From positions 62,001 to 126,000 of the forward strand of contig JAGOBF010000004.1 in NCBI GenBank assembly GCA_017983515.1: 64,000 bases of DNA. Reading direction: 5' to 3'. The position numbers were made by a program, and so were the translations under genes. Every line of letters begins with the position of its first letter. Within the stretch, counting starts at the first letter, position 1. This DNA is from Promineifilum sp. (GTDB lineage: Bacteria > Chloroflexota > Anaerolineae > Promineifilales > Promineifilaceae). A model generated the notes under the pieces. The model searched no databases. It saw nothing but the letters and a program-made list of their open reading frames with translations, and was not told the origin of the DNA. This document shows positions 18,801 through 27,081 of this stretch, piece by piece.

Positions 18801-19708
18801 TCGACGACCGCCCCCGCGGGCAATGCCAGCGCGCTCCCATCGAAGTAAAGCGTCCACTTGTTGACAGCCGGATCATGAAACAGGATATCCTGGCCGTTGT
18901 AGGTGAATGATTGGCCGGTAACGCTGAAATCCGCGCCGATCGTGCCGCTTTTGTCGGCTTTGATCGATCCGGCATAAATCCGGGCGGTAGTTCCGTCGGT
19001 GTTAAATGTGAGCGCCAGTCCATTCAACGACGACTCCGGCAGGTCGGCTTCTTTGCCGCTCCAGAAAGGGGAGTCCCACAAGACATCGGGGTTGAATGAC
19101 CAGCCCGTGGGGCCGCTGCCGTCGCGCTCGCCGCGATAGATGACCGGGACATATTTGGCCTTGAGGAGATTGTTATAGATCTGGTTGTTTTCGATGAGTA
19201 TATTATTGAGTTGCGCGTTGCCCCGCACGACTATCCCTGTCGTCCAGTTGTCGTGGATGGACGAATTGCGAATCGTGATATTGTTCGCGGCCACATCCAG
19301 ACCGCGGCCGCTCGAAAAACGAATTTCGAACCCGTCAACCACGGTTCCCGCGCCTTGCAGTTCGACGAGGGCCTTATATTGTTGCGAGGGCAACCCGCCC
19401 GGTAGTCGCTTGTTGCCGTCGATGATCGGCGTACCATCGCCATAAGCGATCAACGTGCGCCCCGGCTGGTTGCCGAGAATCAGGATCGCTTCCTGATAGA
19501 TGCCCCCACGAACGCAGATCGTCAGGTAATTAGCGTTGATGGCGTTCTGGATACTGTCGCCGGGGCCGACGACCACGTCACAGCTTCCGGGATCGAGATC
19601 ATTGTTCCGGCTTCGCTCGGCGTTCACTCCTCGTAGGCCGGTCAGCAATAAGACGACGCTGGAGAATACGGATAACCATAAAATGGCGCGGCGGTTTAGT
19701 ACCTTCAT
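15890..19708 (-). CDS. Giant secreted parallel beta-helix protein with inserted YFDG modules
   Basis: 1272 residues; ATG at 19708 behind AAGGGATG. The N terminus is a signal peptide. A right-handed beta-helix begins near residue 40 with the DUF1565/pectate-lyase-like opening DSIQNAINANYLTICVRGG(I/V)Y and IRNSSIHDNWTTGIVVRG. The helix is interrupted at about 183-456 by a beta module with YFDG motifs and resumes with NRIYNNYGEGLVAGRVSENVVLENN. Then come three or four Ig/prealbumin-like repeats ending in VTCTF. The C-terminal 250 residues carry further YFDGSDV repeats. No polysaccharide-lyase catalytic residues can be assigned. It is a tandem paralogue of the next gene upstream. Confidence 0.8.
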   Translation of the reverse strand: MKVLNRRAILWLSVFSSVVLLLTGLRGVNAERSRNNDLDPGSCDVVVGPGDSIQNAINANYLTICVRGGIYQEAILILGNQPGRTLIAYGDGTPIIDGNKRLPGGLPSQQYKALVELQGAGTVVDGFEIRFSSGRGLDVAANNITIRNSSIHDNWTTGIVVRGNAQLNNILIENNQIYNNLLKAKYVPVIYRGERDGSGPTGWSFNPDVLWDSPFWSGKEADLPESSLNGLALTFNTDGTTARIYAGSIKADKSGTIGADFSVTGQSFTYNGQDILFHDPAVNKWTLYFDGSALALPAGAVVDAFQIESAPPESLPCAGCAPILMSFAGQTTVSIEGVATAIGAGDLVRFSPSAVDSWDRITGGGFSFYKSAAEMGLSTNTNIDALDRAPDGRLLISTAADGTIGFLSIDREDLAAFDETSATWSLYFDGDQIPFNPFTDDLTAAWLDSSGHIYVSGDPIGGSALAFIETTNATARGNRIYNNYGEGLVAGRVSENVVLENNVVYDNYHANLYLNSTTNPIVRSNLVYCTDDPAFMRKGASVFYTTAPGIQVRDESFLPLETPPPLSSGQLIINNIVIGCSNNFGVSTQRGGGGLNGALVANNTFANARGESANGVNNIQFDDGASYAGSRFINNLILQNTPGAILRVQGANANFTTFTVAHNLYSVAPPASWFAGEPGRVIGNPQLAHPAPPPPAKNTAPDPDQYRLTYTSPALDGGQALAELLDDFFAQPRSMSGPPDIGIHELPHIGRIIVAQTTLPAGASQTFDYTASFAPTTFTLSAGLQQESGFLEAGVYSITAGSVDGWTTTATCSDGSSPDAIVLAADETITCTFSSSRRPRLIVTNAVEPGDDPQSFDFTLDPGGAFSMAGGDSQTFDVEPGAYSVTATAPTGWEQAAVCDNDDAPHALTLAVGDSVTCSFTHRKMGRITVLKQTDPPDTPGTFSFTTTYGNFSLSHGQSHDSGYLSPGATHSVTEAPMPGWALSTATCAGDDDGNDPAHIVLDPGEAVTCTFVNGRTTSGPVATFYLTTVKAGSARSLAYSPGDILRYDNFINAWSVYFDASDVGITKALSDFVILEDGSLLLVFKARVKLSAQTGATFTVDPQDIARFVPSQIGATTAGYFEPYFDGSDVALSTSGEKIDALAVRPGGTLLISTSGAATVKNGNQSIKAADEDLLAFAPTNLGATTAGVWQPLFFDGSTLAGMAVENVTSAWYDGATMTVYLTVMNNFNVKGVAGTNQTVLAVAPGGAVSAYWNSAAADYPVPIDGLHIQK

Positions 19709-19747
19709 GTTGCATCCCTTGGTAAACCATTGTAAACCGCTAACGTT

Positions 19748-19797
19748 ACAAACAAAATAACCACAAAGGCCGAACACTTGTCAGCCTTTGTGGTTAT
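19748..19797 (-). terminator. Terminator of the upstream beta-helix gene
   Basis: A perfect 14-bp stem (19757-19770 with 19784-19797), followed on the minus strand by TTTTGTTTGT. It separates the two paralogous genes, so they are transcribed as separate units. Confidence 0.88.
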
Positions 19798-19825
19798 CAT
19801 GGTTCACTTGCCCGTGAAGTTGAAT

Positions 19826-22627
19826 TTAAGGGGTCAGTTCGATATGCAAGCCATCGATCGGCCCGGCGTAGCCTGCATCGGCCGCGTTCCAGAACACGAA
19901 CGGCCCACCTGTGGGGGGAATGGCCAGAATCGTTTGCGTGTTACCCGATTGGCCGCCGACAGTAAAGTCGGTCATCAAGGCGAGGTAATGGGTGCTGGTT
20001 CCGCTGTCGTGCCACACCGCGGTGATGTCTTCGGCCTGCAGCCCACCGATGGCCGACCCATCCAGCGCCAGCGACCAGACGCCACTCGTGTTTGTCCCTG
20101 TCGAGGTGGGCACGAAAGCCAGCAAGTCCTCATCCATCGCGATCACGGTTTGGCCCGAATTCTTAACCGACGCCTTGCCATAGGTGCTGAGCAGCAACGT
20201 GCCGTCGCTCTTCAGGGCCAGCGAATCGATCTTTTCCGACGAAGAGGCTAAATCAACGTCGGAACCGTCGAAATAGAGGTCCCACGATCCGCTTGTTGTC
20301 GGGCCCAGACTGGTCGGGTTGAATCGCACAACATCGGACATCAGCGAGGTAAAAGCGCCGCCGGGGCCGCTCAGATTGATCTTGCCATTGAGCACCATCA
20401 GAATGGGCGGGGTGGGAGAGCCGTTATCGCCAATCACGAAATCGTTGATCGGCTTGTTGATGCCGACGTCGGAGCCGTCGAAGTACAACGTCCACACGCC
20501 GGTCAGCCCATTGTAGGCCACGATATCGCCTTTGTTATACTCGACCCCGCCCACGTTGCCGGGTTGATAGGTCGCCAGGTAGATAGTGGCGTTTAGGTCG
20601 CCCCCGCCGGTAGTTTCCTTGCGGTTGACGAATGTGCACGTCACGGTCTCGCCCTGAGCAAGATTGATAGACCCCGGCGCGCTGCCGTCGCTGCATGTGG
20701 CCGAATCCTGTTGCCAGCCGGCGGGGACGGTTTCCGAGACCTGATAGACGCCGGGTTCAAGGTCGGCCGACTGCTGACCGTTGTGCGTCAGCGGAAACGC
20801 TCCGGCAAAGTTGCTAGCAAACATGAAGCTCTGGGGATCGTTGGGGGGGATCGTTTGTTTAATAACGGTAATGCGCGTGACTGGTTCGCTTTGCTCTTCG
20901 TTTGCGAACGTGCAGGTGACAGTTTCGCCCGCGCTCAGGGCGATCGATGCCGGCTGAGAGCCGTCGCTACAGCCGGCCGAGGTCAACCAGCCGGTCATCG
21001 GCGTTATGGCGACGCTGTAATTCCCCGGGTTCAACTGGCCGGAGTCATGGGTTTGGCCGTCGGTCAGTTGAAAGCCGCCCGGCGCGTAGCTGGCGGTGAA
21101 GCTGAACGATTGCGACGAACGCTCCGGCTCGGTCGCTACCACTATCAGGATGCGCCCGGTGGTGGGCGGAGCAGAGCCGCCATATTCGTCCGCGCCGATA
21201 TCGAGCGCGCCGTTACGACTCTCTTTGAAGAAATCGTCGGTTACCTGGGCGACGCCTGTGCCGGCATTAACGGCCGGGGAGTCTTGTCGAAGTCGATAGC
21301 CGTTAGCATCGGGGACGCTGCCTCTCACCGGCAGGGTCGGGTTGGTCAGCTTCGGGTCGGCGACGATGCGGCCGCTCTCGCCGCCGGGCCAGCTTTTGGA
21401 AGGGGCTACGCTGTAGAGATTGTCGGCCAGCGTAAAGGTGCTCAGATTCGGCGTCCCCAGATTCACCAGCAGGTGAGCGCTGTCCGCCCCAGCCACGGAT
21501 TGCAGGATCAGGTTGTTGACGAACTTGCTGTTCTGCAAGCTTACATTCCCCTCGATGAGCACGTTGTTGGGGCCGGAGCCGCTATCGCCGCGCGCGTTGA
21601 CGAAGGTATTGTTGGCGATGACGGCCCCGTTCAGACCGCCGCCGGTGATCTGCGTGGCTGCCCAGAAGTTGTTGCCGCAGCCGACGACGATATTGTTGAC
21701 GATGACCTGGCCCTGGCTGGGCGGCGGCTTAGTGGTCTGCTTGGGGTAGCTCTCATCGCGCAGGGTGATGCCCGGCGCGGGCTTCGGCTTGTTGACGCGC
21801 CAGAAGGTGCGGTCATCAGTGCAAAACACGAGATTGCGACGCACCAGCGGGTTGGTCGTGGTCGATAGATAGATGTTGGAATGTTTGTTGTCGTAGACAA
21901 CGTTGTCTTCAAGGACGATATTGGTTGTCCACCGGCCGGCTACCAAGCCTTCGCCGAAATTGTTGTAGACGACGTTAGCGCGGGCCGTGCTGTTCTTCGC
22001 CTCAATGAACAGCAGACCACTGCCGCCTTCGTGGGTGCCGCTATTGATGCGCAAGTTGTCATAGACGACATTGTTTTCGACAAGGATGTTCTCGGCATCC
22101 TGCGCTTCGCTGCCATTGACGATGATGCCCATGTCCCAGCTACCGCGCACGATGTTATTGCGAAGCGTCACGTTGCGGATGGGCTGGTTCGACTGGCCGT
22201 ATTGGGCGACGACGATGCCACGGGCGTCCGAATTACGCACTTCGAAGCCGTCGACGATCGCGTCGCTGGCGTTCACCTGGATCAAGCCCTGATACGTTTT
22301 CGTCGGCAGATTATTCTGCCCGTCCAGAACCGGCTTGTCGCCCGGATAGGCCATCAGGATGATGCCCGGTTTCTGATGACTAAGCGTCACCTCTTCGTGG
22401 TAGACGCCCGTGCGCACGCAAACGACGGCACCGCTGGAGGCGCTGTCGAGGGCAGTCTGAATTTTCTGGCCGGAATTGACGACGACGGTACAACTTGTCG
22501 CATCGTTGACGACGGGGGCCAGAAGCGACCGGCCGACCGCACTGCTATCCGCCAGCACACCTCCAACCGTAACTGTTAGGGCCAAGAGGACGAGAAGAGA
22601 CAATCGTCTGAGGGTCTTCCTATTCAT
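19826..22627 (-). CDS. Secreted parallel beta-helix protein, paralogue of the following gene
   Basis: 933 residues; ATG at 22627 preceded by TATAGGAGTATAGGAATGA. A signal peptide is followed by a beta-helix (GQKIQTALDSASSGAVVCVR, GVYHEEVTL, then many NN.VYDN and IVxGSW rungs) to about residue 440. Unlike its paralogue, the helix is uninterrupted: INSGTHEGGSGLLFIEAKN runs straight into ARANVVYNNFGEGLVAGR. Two VTCTF-ending Ig-like repeats follow near 500-650. The last 280 residues contain three YFDGSDV-type beta repeats (GVWTLYFDGSDVG, SWDLYFDGSDVDL). The exposed surface location is inferred from the signal peptide and folds. Confidence 0.82.
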   Translation of the reverse strand: MNRKTLRRLSLLVLLALTVTVGGVLADSSAVGRSLLAPVVNDATSCTVVVNSGQKIQTALDSASSGAVVCVRTGVYHEEVTLSHQKPGIILMAYPGDKPVLDGQNNLPTKTYQGLIQVNASDAIVDGFEVRNSDARGIVVAQYGQSNQPIRNVTLRNNIVRGSWDMGIIVNGSEAQDAENILVENNVVYDNLRINSGTHEGGSGLLFIEAKNSTARANVVYNNFGEGLVAGRWTTNIVLEDNVVYDNKHSNIYLSTTTNPLVRRNLVFCTDDRTFWRVNKPKPAPGITLRDESYPKQTTKPPPSQGQVIVNNIVVGCGNNFWAATQITGGGLNGAVIANNTFVNARGDSGSGPNNVLIEGNVSLQNSKFVNNLILQSVAGADSAHLLVNLGTPNLSTFTLADNLYSVAPSKSWPGGESGRIVADPKLTNPTLPVRGSVPDANGYRLRQDSPAVNAGTGVAQVTDDFFKESRNGALDIGADEYGGSAPPTTGRILIVVATEPERSSQSFSFTASYAPGGFQLTDGQTHDSGQLNPGNYSVAITPMTGWLTSAGCSDGSQPASIALSAGETVTCTFANEEQSEPVTRITVIKQTIPPNDPQSFMFASNFAGAFPLTHNGQQSADLEPGVYQVSETVPAGWQQDSATCSDGSAPGSINLAQGETVTCTFVNRKETTGGGDLNATIYLATYQPGNVGGVEYNKGDIVAYNGLTGVWTLYFDGSDVGINKPINDFVIGDNGSPTPPILMVLNGKINLSGPGGAFTSLMSDVVRFNPTSLGPTTSGSWDLYFDGSDVDLASSSEKIDSLALKSDGTLLLSTYGKASVKNSGQTVIAMDEDLLAFVPTSTGTNTSGVWSLALDGSAIGGLQAEDITAVWHDSGTSTHYLALMTDFTVGGQSGNTQTILAIPPTGGPFVFWNAADAGYAGPIDGLHIELTP

Positions 22628-22945
22628 TCCTATACTCCTATAGCTAATTTTATTGAAGCGGGGATTCGACGATTGCTGGCAGACTAAAAAGCAATCCGGC
22701 TCCACCTGATTCAATTCTTACGGTACGCGATTCCCGATTTCCGGTACCATTCCTATACAGGGGCATTATCGTCTGTGGCGACGTTTTTAGCTGCCCGCAT
22801 AGTAGGATAAGCTATGAAAGGCGATATTGCTCGACGTTGGCGTGAGTAAATCATAAATATCTGCCGGCCGGCTTAGTACTATGGTCATGTATTTGCGCCG
22901 TAGGCATTGACAAAAGTCGCGATACCAAAAGGGGATATAATTACT
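22628..22945. other. Divergent intergenic region
   Basis: No gene seen. A consensus TATAAT (22936-22941) lies 4 bases before the ATG at 22946, with TTGACA at 22907-22912. The 23-bp spacing is too long for a standard promoter, so the -35 match may be fortuitous. A minus-strand frame of 82 codons here has no coding signature. Confidence 0.35.
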
Positions 22946-23662
22946 ATGCGTGCGAACAGCCTTGGTATTCTGACTGATTCCAAAAGCCGCGTGTTTCTCC
23001 AGCAGAGCGGCCGGAGCACGCTTGTTCCCCTTCAACGGCCGCTGGAGCCTGGCCTTCTGCCCGCCCAGACCCTCGACCGTGCATTTCGTGAGGACACATC
23101 GTTAATTGTCATGCCCGTGCGGTTGACCGGCCTCTATTACGACCCGAACGTAGCAGATGGCGAGCTGACTTTCTGCTTTCGTTGCACGATGCGCGGAGGA
23201 GATTTGAAGGTCCCGCCCGGCGGACAACCGGCCGGATTTTTCGATTGGCCGCTACAGGCAGGAGGTCTGTCGCCGAAATACAGCCGCATGGTCGATGACG
23301 CTCTTCACCATGCCGGGGGGCCGCCGATTCTGGCCGAGGCAGGCGGACCGAGCGCCAGCCTTGGCCGTCTGTTGGGCCGGCAGAGCGTGGAGCGCGGCGC
23401 TGAATCGTGGCGTATCGCCGTCCGTGTGACCGACGAAGCGAACGACGACATGATCGAGTGGGTCGTCGTGGGGCCGAACGAGGGTCAACCCGACCCCGCC
23501 ACGCCAGCCGGCCCGGCCCGGCCACCCTGGGAGACGGCCATGCGCCTGGCAGACCCCAGACATGCTGCCGGCGGGCTGCACGATGTGCGCCTCGTGGGCG
23601 TCGAAATTGCCTCTGAGCAACGGACGTTGACATTGGTGTTTGCTATGGGAACGGACCACTAG
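22946..23662 (+). CDS. Nudix-fold protein with a degenerate Nudix box
   Basis: 238 residues; the ATG at 22946 is preferred over a TTG at 22907. The first half matches the Nudix fold. A segment at about residues 36-58 aligns with the Nudix box, but the catalytic REUXEE core reads RAFRED and the final Gly is Ser. Later blocks fit the fold: ELTFCFRCTMRGGDL near 80, FFDWPL near 104 and LSPKYSRMVDDAL near 113. Residues 120-238 are Pro-rich and variable. Without the metal-binding glutamates, hydrolase activity is doubtful and a binding role is more likely. It ends 7 bases before an rRNA methyltransferase-like gene, so the two are probably co-transcribed. Confidence 0.6.
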   Translation: MRANSLGILTDSKSRVFLQQSGRSTLVPLQRPLEPGLLPAQTLDRAFREDTSLIVMPVRLTGLYYDPNVADGELTFCFRCTMRGGDLKVPPGGQPAGFFDWPLQAGGLSPKYSRMVDDALHHAGGPPILAEAGGPSASLGRLLGRQSVERGAESWRIAVRVTDEANDDMIEWVVVGPNEGQPDPATPAGPARPPWETAMRLADPRHAAGGLHDVRLVGVEIASEQRTLTLVFAMGTDH

Positions 23663-23669
23663 ACTGATA

Positions 23670-24485
23670 ATGATGGACGAACGTCTGGAAGCCCTCGTCG
23701 CCGCCGTTCTGGCGAGTAGCAAATATCGGCATGTCAGTCCGGCATTCGTGCGGGCCGTCGGCGCGCGCGAGTTGGCGATCCGGCCGACCATGAAGGCGGC
23801 CATTAAGGCGACCAAGAACACCCTCCACCAGGCGGGCGGCGCTTTCCAGGACGCGCCGATCGACTACCGGCGCGCGCTGGTTACGTTACGCGAGGCCGCA
23901 GCCGATGGCCCGGCGAGCGCAGCTTTTCGCGGGGCCTGCCGGGCGGTTATGACCGGCCATACATCCACCCGCGAGCGGCTGCCCATTCTCGATACGTTCT
24001 ATGCCCAGACGTTGGCCGGACTGCCGGCTCCGGCGCGCGTACTCGACATCGCCTGTGGCCTGAACCCGCTGGGGCGGCCGTGGATGCCCTTTTCCGCGGC
24101 GACGGAGTACGTTGCCTACGATATTTATGCCGACCAGATCGAGTTCCTAAACGATTTCTTCGCGTCGATAGGCTATTCGGGGCGGGCGGAAGTACGCGAC
24201 GTGATCGGCCGGCCACCTGACGAGCCGGCCGATCTGGCTCTCATTCTCAAAACGCTGCCCTGCCTGGAGGCGGTGGATAAACAGGCTCCGGCGCGGTTGC
24301 TCGACGCCGTGCGCGCGCCGCTGTTGCTCGTCTCCTTCCCGGCCCAGACGCTGGGCGGCCGTCGCAAGGGGATGGCCGCCCACTATGAGACGCGCTTCGG
24401 GCAATTGCTAGACGCGCGCGGCTGGCCGGCGGAACGGTTTGAATTCAAGACAGAGCTGGCGTTTTTGGTTCGCAAGGGGGCGTAG
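23670..24485 (+). CDS. 16S rRNA (guanine-1405-N7) methyltransferase-like protein, ArmA/Rmt/Sgm family
   Basis: 271 residues from ATG at 23670 (23673 also possible). It carries the blocks that define the FmrO/Rmt family: an N-terminal helical domain with SKYRHVSP, then HTSTRERLPILD, the SAM loop VLDIACGLNPL near 128, DLALILKTLPCLE near 193, SFPAQTLGGRRKGM near 223 and TELAFLVRKG at the C terminus. Family enzymes methylate G1405 in the decoding site and give resistance to 4,6-disubstituted aminoglycosides. Activity here is not shown, since environmental homologues may do something else. It pairs with the Nudix-like gene upstream. A second, more divergent homologue lies at 36417-37241. Confidence 0.8.
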   Translation: MMDERLEALVAAVLASSKYRHVSPAFVRAVGARELAIRPTMKAAIKATKNTLHQAGGAFQDAPIDYRRALVTLREAAADGPASAAFRGACRAVMTGHTSTRERLPILDTFYAQTLAGLPAPARVLDIACGLNPLGRPWMPFSAATEYVAYDIYADQIEFLNDFFASIGYSGRAEVRDVIGRPPDEPADLALILKTLPCLEAVDKQAPARLLDAVRAPLLLVSFPAQTLGGRRKGMAAHYETRFGQLLDARGWPAERFEFKTELAFLVRKGA

Positions 24486-24510
24486 CCAGCAACTAACGTT
24501 GCTGGCTACG
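24481..24510. terminator. Hairpin between convergent genes
   Basis: A perfect 13-bp stem (24481-24493 with 24498-24510) and a TAAC loop. It overlaps the methyltransferase stop codon. No T tail is present, so bidirectional termination is possible but not certain. Confidence 0.55.
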
Positions 24511-24526
24511 AACGGCCACGAACTAT

Positions 24527-27079
24527 CTATTCGTAGCGCAGCGCCTGAACGATCTGAAGTCGCGACGCTTGCCGGGCCGGAATGATCGCCGCCAGCACGC
24601 CGAACAGGATCCCCGCCACGACGGCGATCAGCAAGCCCGACGTTGGAAAGACGTATTCCATCGGATACCCGGCGGCCTTCATCGCTTCGACGCCCATAAA
24701 GCCGAGGTACAGCCCGGCCAGAATGCCGAACACCGTGCCCAGCGCCGCCAGAATGATCGCCTCGGACACGATAACCGTGCGCACCTGGCCGCGCGTCGCG
24801 CCGACGGCCCGTACCATGCCGATCTCCCGTGTGCGCTCGATGACGCCGATCGCCAGGGTGTTGATCATGGCGATCAACGACGGAATGGCTAGAAACAGGA
24901 CGATGGCATAGAGACCGGCGAAGGCCGCGTTGAAGATAGCCAGGTTCTCCGCGATGTAGTCAGCGCCGTTGATGACGCGGAATTGGGGATAGGGCTTCAC
25001 GGCCTCCTTGATACCTGACTCCACGGCCGCCACGTCGGCACCCGATGCGAGATTCAACTGCAGGAGCACGTCCTCTTCTCGTCCAAAGTCGGCGGCGATA
25101 TTATTCTGGGAGATGTAGGCGGTCGTGACCTTGGCGTTCAAATAATCGCCGCCGATAGCCGCCACGCGGTAGGCTTGTGGGCCGGTGGGGGTGCTCAACA
25201 TGATCTCGTCGCCAATCTCGGCGGTGATGGCCGTTGCCAGCAGCGGGTTCAGGATGGTATAGCGACCATCGTTCAGCTGGGTGTAGGCCGTCTCGTCGCC
25301 CTCGGCAAATGATAGACCACTCACTTGCGGATAGGTGGTCGGGTCAATGCCCAGCAAGGCAACGCCCGTCTCGCCTATCTGGGTGGGCGCAAACCTCAAG
25401 GTACTGACAACGGCTACCCCGTCGATCGCCCGCAGATCGTCGGCCAGAGCGCCGGACGCCCCAACATTGTTGCCCCACAGGGCGATCGTGGGCGGCACGA
25501 GGATGTAGTCACTGCCCAGGCTCTTGCGCATGACGTTGCCGAAGCCCAGGTAGACACTGCTGATCATCGAGGCGGCCATGATGAGAATCGCCATGCCTAT
25601 CAGCGTCGTGCTGGCCGTGATGGCCGCTCGCGTGGGCTGTCGCGACAGATTGCCCTCGGCTAGTTGCGCCGTGCCGCTGCGAGCGAAGACGGCCGCCAGC
25701 ATAGCGCTGAACAGCCGGGCGACGGGATTGATCAGCGCCGGCGCGACCAGGATTAGCCCGAGGACGAATAGCACACCGCCCAAGCTGATGAGGGCGATGT
25801 TGCGCGTCAGGAGCGCCAGCACGGCCAGAACGAGCAGTGTTACCCCGGCCCAGAAGCCGATGCCGGCCATCCGGCGAAAGGAGATCGCGCCAACGGACGG
25901 CCGCAGGGCTTCCAGCGGCGTCACCCGGCTGGCGCTCATCGCCGGCAACAGCCCTGCCAGCAGGGTGACGCCCACCCCAATGACGATGCTGACGATGACC
26001 AACCCCGGCGACACGACCGGCGTGCCAAGTCGGGTATTCATGAAACGTTGCAGGAACGGTTCGACAACGCGGATCAACCCCGTGCCGAGCAAGTAGCCTA
26101 ACAACAGTCCGAGGGTCGTGCCGATGATCCCTTGAAACAGTCCTTCGCTGAGGATGATGCCAAAGAGGGTCGCCCGGCTGGCGCCCAACGCTCGCAACAT
26201 GCCGATGTCATGCCGGCGCTCCGCTACCACGGTGCGGAAGGTGTTGAAGATAATGAACGCGCCCATCAACAGTGCCAGAACGCCCAACAGGTTAAAGATC
26301 GTCTGGCCAACACGCAGGTTGGAGAGGAGTTCCGAGTTGCTCTCCAGCGCGCCAACCTGATACTGATCGCCCAGAACAACGGGAATATCAGACTCGATTG
26401 ACGCCCGGCGTTCGGCGTCCAGGGTGTCGAAGTTGGTCTCGATGGTGTTGATACGGCCGGGCATGTCGAGCATGAACTGGGCCTGCGACAGCGTCACGAG
26501 TACTTCTTCGTTGCCGGAGCGCAGGCGTTGCGGCAGGATGCCGACGACCGTCAGGGACGTTTCGCCGGTGGCCGACGGCAAGGCGAGTGCGTCGCCGACA
26601 TCGATGCCGAGCATCTCGGCCAGCGATTCAGAGATCACGGCCGCGCGGGTATCGCCACTTTCCAGAAAACGCCCTTCCCGAAGGTTATAGCTGTGGAGCG
26701 CCGTTGCCTGGTCGATGTTAATACCCACCAGCGAAAGAGCGCTAACCGCATCGGGCGCGGCGGGATCACCATCGAAGTAGTCGACGGGCAAGCCGAGTGT
26801 CCGGTTGAGAAAGCCGCTGGCGGCACGCACCCCCTCGATAGCCGTGACTTGATCGATGACCGCGTCGTCGAACTCGTCGCCCGTCTTGAGAGTGATAGTG
26901 GCGTCTACCTCGCCGGCGGCAGCCAGCGTGTTCGTTTGAAACGCCTGGACAAGGGTGGGCAGCACCGTATTGATGCCGAAGATGACCAGCACCCCAAAGA
27001 CGATAGCCAGTGTGGTCAGGAATGTGCGCAGCTTGCGGCCGGCCAGATAGCGGCGGGCCAGCGTGGTCTGGATGGTCAT
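24527..27079 (-). CDS. ABC exporter permease, FtsX/MacB type, double module
   Basis: 850 residues. An N-terminal membrane helix (about 17-40) is followed by a large extracytoplasmic MacB-like domain, then FtsX core helices near 255-390 (NTFRTVVAERRHDIGMLRALGASR). A second helix, extracytoplasmic domain and FtsX core follow near 720-850 (GVIERTREIGMVRAVGATRGQV). This is the eight-to-ten-helix layout of LolCE-like and antimicrobial-peptide exporters. The gene starts 2 bases after the ATPase stop, with GGAGA before the ATG. It works with the adjacent ATPase in the cytoplasmic membrane. Substrate unknown; a lipid, peptide or antibiotic is typical. Confidence 0.93.
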   Translation of the reverse strand: MTIQTTLARRYLAGRKLRTFLTTLAIVFGVLVIFGINTVLPTLVQAFQTNTLAAAGEVDATITLKTGDEFDDAVIDQVTAIEGVRAASGFLNRTLGLPVDYFDGDPAAPDAVSALSLVGINIDQATALHSYNLREGRFLESGDTRAAVISESLAEMLGIDVGDALALPSATGETSLTVVGILPQRLRSGNEEVLVTLSQAQFMLDMPGRINTIETNFDTLDAERRASIESDIPVVLGDQYQVGALESNSELLSNLRVGQTIFNLLGVLALLMGAFIIFNTFRTVVAERRHDIGMLRALGASRATLFGIILSEGLFQGIIGTTLGLLLGYLLGTGLIRVVEPFLQRFMNTRLGTPVVSPGLVIVSIVIGVGVTLLAGLLPAMSASRVTPLEALRPSVGAISFRRMAGIGFWAGVTLLVLAVLALLTRNIALISLGGVLFVLGLILVAPALINPVARLFSAMLAAVFARSGTAQLAEGNLSRQPTRAAITASTTLIGMAILIMAASMISSVYLGFGNVMRKSLGSDYILVPPTIALWGNNVGASGALADDLRAIDGVAVVSTLRFAPTQIGETGVALLGIDPTTYPQVSGLSFAEGDETAYTQLNDGRYTILNPLLATAITAEIGDEIMLSTPTGPQAYRVAAIGGDYLNAKVTTAYISQNNIAADFGREEDVLLQLNLASGADVAAVESGIKEAVKPYPQFRVINGADYIAENLAIFNAAFAGLYAIVLFLAIPSLIAMINTLAIGVIERTREIGMVRAVGATRGQVRTVIVSEAIILAALGTVFGILAGLYLGFMGVEAMKAAGYPMEYVFPTSGLLIAVVAGILFGVLAAIIPARQASRLQIVQALRYE

Positions 27080-27081
27080 GT

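Noticed and set aside
22907..22941. TTGACA...TATAAT as a standard promoter
   Set aside because: The spacer is 23 bases, too long for sigma70. Only the -10 box is retained as a weak possibility.
22787..23035. 82-codon minus-strand frame before the Nudix-like gene
   Set aside because: No ribosome site, no family resemblance, and it overlaps the better-supported gene at 22946.
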